A program made the translations under genes and the position numbers. Below are positions 6,749 to 9,037 of a stretch of 9,037 nt of DNA, piece after piece (position 1 is the stretch's first letter; every line of letters starts with the position of its first letter). The notes beneath the pieces were generated by a model, which had not been told where the DNA came from, did no database searches, and saw only the letters and a list, made by a program, of their open reading frames with translations. This stretch comes from Bacteroidales bacterium (lineage in GTDB: Bacteria; Bacteroidota; Bacteroidia; Bacteroidales; VadinHA17), in contig JABUEV010000067.1 of NCBI GenBank assembly GCA_013314865.1, positions 1 to 9,037 of the forward strand, read 5' to 3'.

Positions 6749-6756
6749 CAAATATA
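6749..6756 (-). promoter_or_regulatory. Bacteroidota-type -7 box (TATATTTG) for the sigma factor gene
   Basis: The - strand reads TATATTTG, an exact match to the Bacteroidota housekeeping -7 consensus TAnnTTTG. It ends 23 bases before the TTG start, implying a leader of roughly 20 nt. No clear TTTG -33 box lies at the usual distance upstream, so activity may need an activator. Confidence 0.4.
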
Positions 6757-6778
6757 GCATTTCCTTATCTCTTAGATG

Positions 6779-6794
6779 TGTCAGAATGTCAGAT
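6779..6794. promoter_or_regulatory. Tandem TGTCAGA boxes between the sigma and exporter genes
   Basis: TGTCAGA occurs at 6779-6785 and again at 6787-6793, eight bases apart. The second copy lies in ATGTCAGAT (6786-6794), identical to 2909-2917 in the peptide/CHAT intergenic region. TTTGATTGATAT follows directly and shares TTGATAT with the repeats upstream of the TPR gene. It is a candidate binding site for a common regulator of both divergent promoter pairs. The rest of this 157-bp gap shows no small gene. A near -7 box, TATCTTTA, lies at 6844-6851 for the exporter. Confidence 0.35.
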
Positions 6795-6882
6795 TTGATT
6801 GATATTTTAAATAGAACGCCTGTTTTTTTAAATAAAATATAGATATCTTTACCTGTCATTGTTTAACTGCAACCGGATTAAA

Positions 6883-9037
6883 ATGTCTTTTCCCTTTGTA
6901 AAGCAGCCTGATGCAATGGATTGTGGTCCGGCGTGTCTTAAAATGATAGGCGCTTACTATAAGAGGAACTTCTCAATTGATTATCTCAGAAAAAAATGCT
7001 TTATTACAAGAGAGGGCGTTTCATTTCTCGGATTGTCTGAGGCTGCAGATTCCCTTGGCTTTAAGACACTGGGAGTTAAAATCCCGTTGAACCTTTTGAA
7101 GGAGAAAGTGCCTCTTCCGGCTATCATTCACTGGAGGCAAAGGCATTTTGTAGTTGTCTTTAAAATTACGAAGGATAAAATCTGGATTGCCGATCCCGCT
7201 GAAGGAATCGGCAAATACTCCATGGATGAATTTGAAAAAAACTGGGCATCTGCTTCAGTAGATGGAAAGCCAGCCGGTCTGGTACTTATTATTGAACCGA
7301 CACCACAACTGTCAGAAGGAACGGATGTAAGTGAAAAGAAGAAGGGCTTTGCATTCCTTCTGAAATATTTCAGTCTTTATAAAAAATATCTTTTCCAACT
7401 TTTACTCGGACTCTTTATCGGCAGTCTAATTCAGCTGATACTTCCGTTTCTTACACAGTCTGTTATTGATATAGGACTGAATAACAATGATATAGGATTT
7501 ATTTACCTGATTCTTTTTGCCCAGCTGGCTCTTGTTATCGGGCGTATGTCTGTTGAGTTCATAAGAGGTTGGCTTCTTCTTCACATCGGATCAAGAGTGA
7601 ATGTTGCAGTCATTTCCGGATTCCTTCAGAAACTGATGTCTCTTCCGGCGGCATTCTTTGACACAAAACTTACAGGAGATATTCTTCAGCGGATTGAGGA
7701 TAACAACAGGATAGAGGAATTCCTTACATCTGCCACTTTAAGCATCCTGTTCTCTTTTTTCAACCTTTTCATTTTCGGCATTGTGCTGGCAATATTCAGT
7801 GCTAAAATTCTTGCAGTATTTCTTGCAGGAACGGTTTTGTATATTCTCTGGGTTTCAATGTTTATGAAATCACGCGCAAGACTCGATTACAGAAGATTCA
7901 GGGAAATGTCCGCCTCAAACTCCAGACTGATAAATATCATCAATGGAATGCAGGAAATCAAGCTTACGCAGAGTGAATTGAGCATGCGGTGGGAGTGGGA
8001 GAAGCACCAGGCAGAATTATTCGGAATAAAAATAAAAGGGATGAGCCTTGTGCAGTACCAGTCGGCTGGAGCCACTTTAATAAATGAGGTTACAAATATT
8101 CTGATTACAATAATATCTGCGACTGCTGTGCTTAAAGGAAATATGACGCTCGGTATGATGCTTGCCGTGCAGTTTATAATTGGCCAGCTGAATGTCCCCG
8201 TAAATCAGATTATTGGATTCTTACGGCTTTCGCAGGATGCCGGCATAAGTCTTGACCGCCTTGCAGAAGTGCATAATATGGAAGAAGAAGAACCCGATTC
8301 AGAATCTAAGATTAACAGGCTCCCCGAAAAAAAGGATATCAGCGTAAGGAATCTCTCATTCCAATATGAAGGACCTCGTTCTCCTTACGCATTAAAAGAT
8401 GTAAATCTTGTAATTGATGAAAATAAAACCACTGCAATTGTCGGGGTAAGCGGAAGCGGTAAGACCACATTGCTTAAACTGCTTCTGGGATTCTACCAGC
8501 CTCAGGCCGGAGAAATACTTATAGGAGATACTCCCCTTTCGGGATTAAGCCTCAAACTCTGGAGAGAAAAGGTGGGCGCAGTAATGCAGGATGGCTTCAT
8601 CTTCCCCGATACAATAGCTTACAATATTGCTCCCGGATCATCTGCCATAGATGAAATTAAGCTTAAAAAAGCCGCTGAAATATCAAACATAAGAAGCGAT
8701 ATTGAATCGCTTCCGCTGAATTATAATACCAGAATAGGACAAAACGGGCAGGGACTTAGTGAAGGACAGAAACAGCGTCTGCTGATAGCAAGAGTGGTAT
8801 ATAAGGATCCTGAAATATTTCTGCTGGATGAGGCAACCAATTCACTGGATGCAGAAAATGAAAAAGCTATCGTCGAAAACCTGAGCAGATTCATGAAAAA
8901 CAAAACTGTTGTGGTGGTAGCTCACAGACTGAGTACGGTCAGAAATGCTGACAAAATCATCGTCCTTGAAAAAGGAAGAGTGGTTGAGTCTGGTTCTCAC
9001 GATGATCTTATTAAAAACATGGGCGTTTATTATAATC
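6883..9037 (+). CDS. C39 peptidase-containing ABC exporter (PCAT), 3'-truncated by window edge
   Basis: From the ATG at 6883, 718 codons are readable before the window ends; the family is about 700-730 aa, so perhaps only the last few to a few tens of residues are missing. Residues 1-130 are a C39 cysteine peptidase with catalytic Cys14 in QPDAMDCGPACL (oxyanion Gln8), His88 in RHFVVV and Asp104 in IADPAEG. Residues about 160-450 are an ABC exporter membrane domain with several hydrophobic helices. The nucleotide-binding domain (about 485-718) has Walker A GVSGSGKTT (Lys527), Q-loop MQDGFIFPDT, signature LSEGQ (625-629, Glu in place of the usual Gly), Walker B FLLDEA (Asp649, Glu650) and His681. 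Such proteins cut GG leaders and export the core with ATP hydrolysis. The precursor at 2703-2840 is the evident candidate cargo. Gram-negative homologues often work with an HlyD-type adaptor, which is not in the window and might lie downstream. Confidence 0.96.
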   Translation, partial: MSFPFVKQPDAMDCGPACLKMIGAYYKRNFSIDYLRKKCFITREGVSFLGLSEAADSLGFKTLGVKIPLNLLKEKVPLPAIIHWRQRHFVVVFKITKDKIWIADPAEGIGKYSMDEFEKNWASASVDGKPAGLVLIIEPTPQLSEGTDVSEKKKGFAFLLKYFSLYKKYLFQLLLGLFIGSLIQLILPFLTQSVIDIGLNNNDIGFIYLILFAQLALVIGRMSVEFIRGWLLLHIGSRVNVAVISGFLQKLMSLPAAFFDTKLTGDILQRIEDNNRIEEFLTSATLSILFSFFNLFIFGIVLAIFSAKILAVFLAGTVLYILWVSMFMKSRARLDYRRFREMSASNSRLINIINGMQEIKLTQSELSMRWEWEKHQAELFGIKIKGMSLVQYQSAGATLINEVTNILITIISATAVLKGNMTLGMMLAVQFIIGQLNVPVNQIIGFLRLSQDAGISLDRLAEVHNMEEEEPDSESKINRLPEKKDISVRNLSFQYEGPRSPYALKDVNLVIDENKTTAIVGVSGSGKTTLLKLLLGFYQPQAGEILIGDTPLSGLSLKLWREKVGAVMQDGFIFPDTIAYNIAPGSSAIDEIKLKKAAEISNIRSDIESLPLNYNTRIGQNGQGLSEGQKQRLLIARVVYKDPEIFLLDEATNSLDAENEKAIVENLSRFMKNKTVVVVAHRLSTVRNADKIIVLEKGRVVESGSHDDLIKNMGVYYN

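Noticed and set aside
7887..8903. Two - strand frames inside the exporter gene (7887-8075 and 8721-8903)
   Set aside because: They are shadows of the exporter, whose own frame is uninterrupted and contains all ABC motifs.

Overview
The window is A+T-rich bacterial DNA that looks like Bacteroidota, probably Bacteroidales-like. The evidence is a PD40/OmpA outer-membrane protein, start codons without clear Shine-Dalgarno sequences, a TAnnTTTG-type promoter hexamer, and a TPR-CHAT protein next to an ECF sigma factor and a peptidase-containing ABC exporter. I see no rRNA, tRNA, CRISPR array or insertion sequence. Species-level assignment is not possible from this sequence.

Layout. (1) Bases 2-829, + strand: the C-terminal part of an OmpA-family protein, closed by a strong hairpin terminator at 828-855 that can also serve the convergent gene. 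(2) Bases 907-2506, - strand: a two-gene unit encoding a membrane-anchored TPR protein with an anti-sigma-like N-terminus, then a sensor-less histidine kinase. (3) Bases 2703-2840, - strand: a 45-codon gene for a double-glycine leader peptide, with its own terminator at 2629-2669. (4) Bases 3106-6180, + strand: a large TPR-CHAT cysteine protease with a signal peptide and a C-terminal membrane anchor. (5) Bases 6162-6725, - strand: an ECF sigma factor whose 3' end overlaps the CHAT gene by 19 bp. (6) Bases 6883 to the window edge, + strand: a nearly complete C39-peptidase ABC exporter (PCAT). No gene-free stretch exceeds 300 bases.

Working model (inference). The C39 domain of the exporter would cleave the small precursor after Gly28-Gly29 and export a 16-residue core, DEGEPILLPNPPRIII. 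The CHAT protease, predicted to face the periplasm on a membrane anchor, lies divergent to the peptide gene. The sigma factor lies divergent to the exporter. The TPR protein and the kinase would supply signal input. Both divergent promoter regions carry the 9-mer ATGTCAGAT, which could be a shared control site. The most interesting content is this combination of a secreted peptide, its processing exporter, a periplasmic CHAT protease and a sigma/anti-sigma-like pair.
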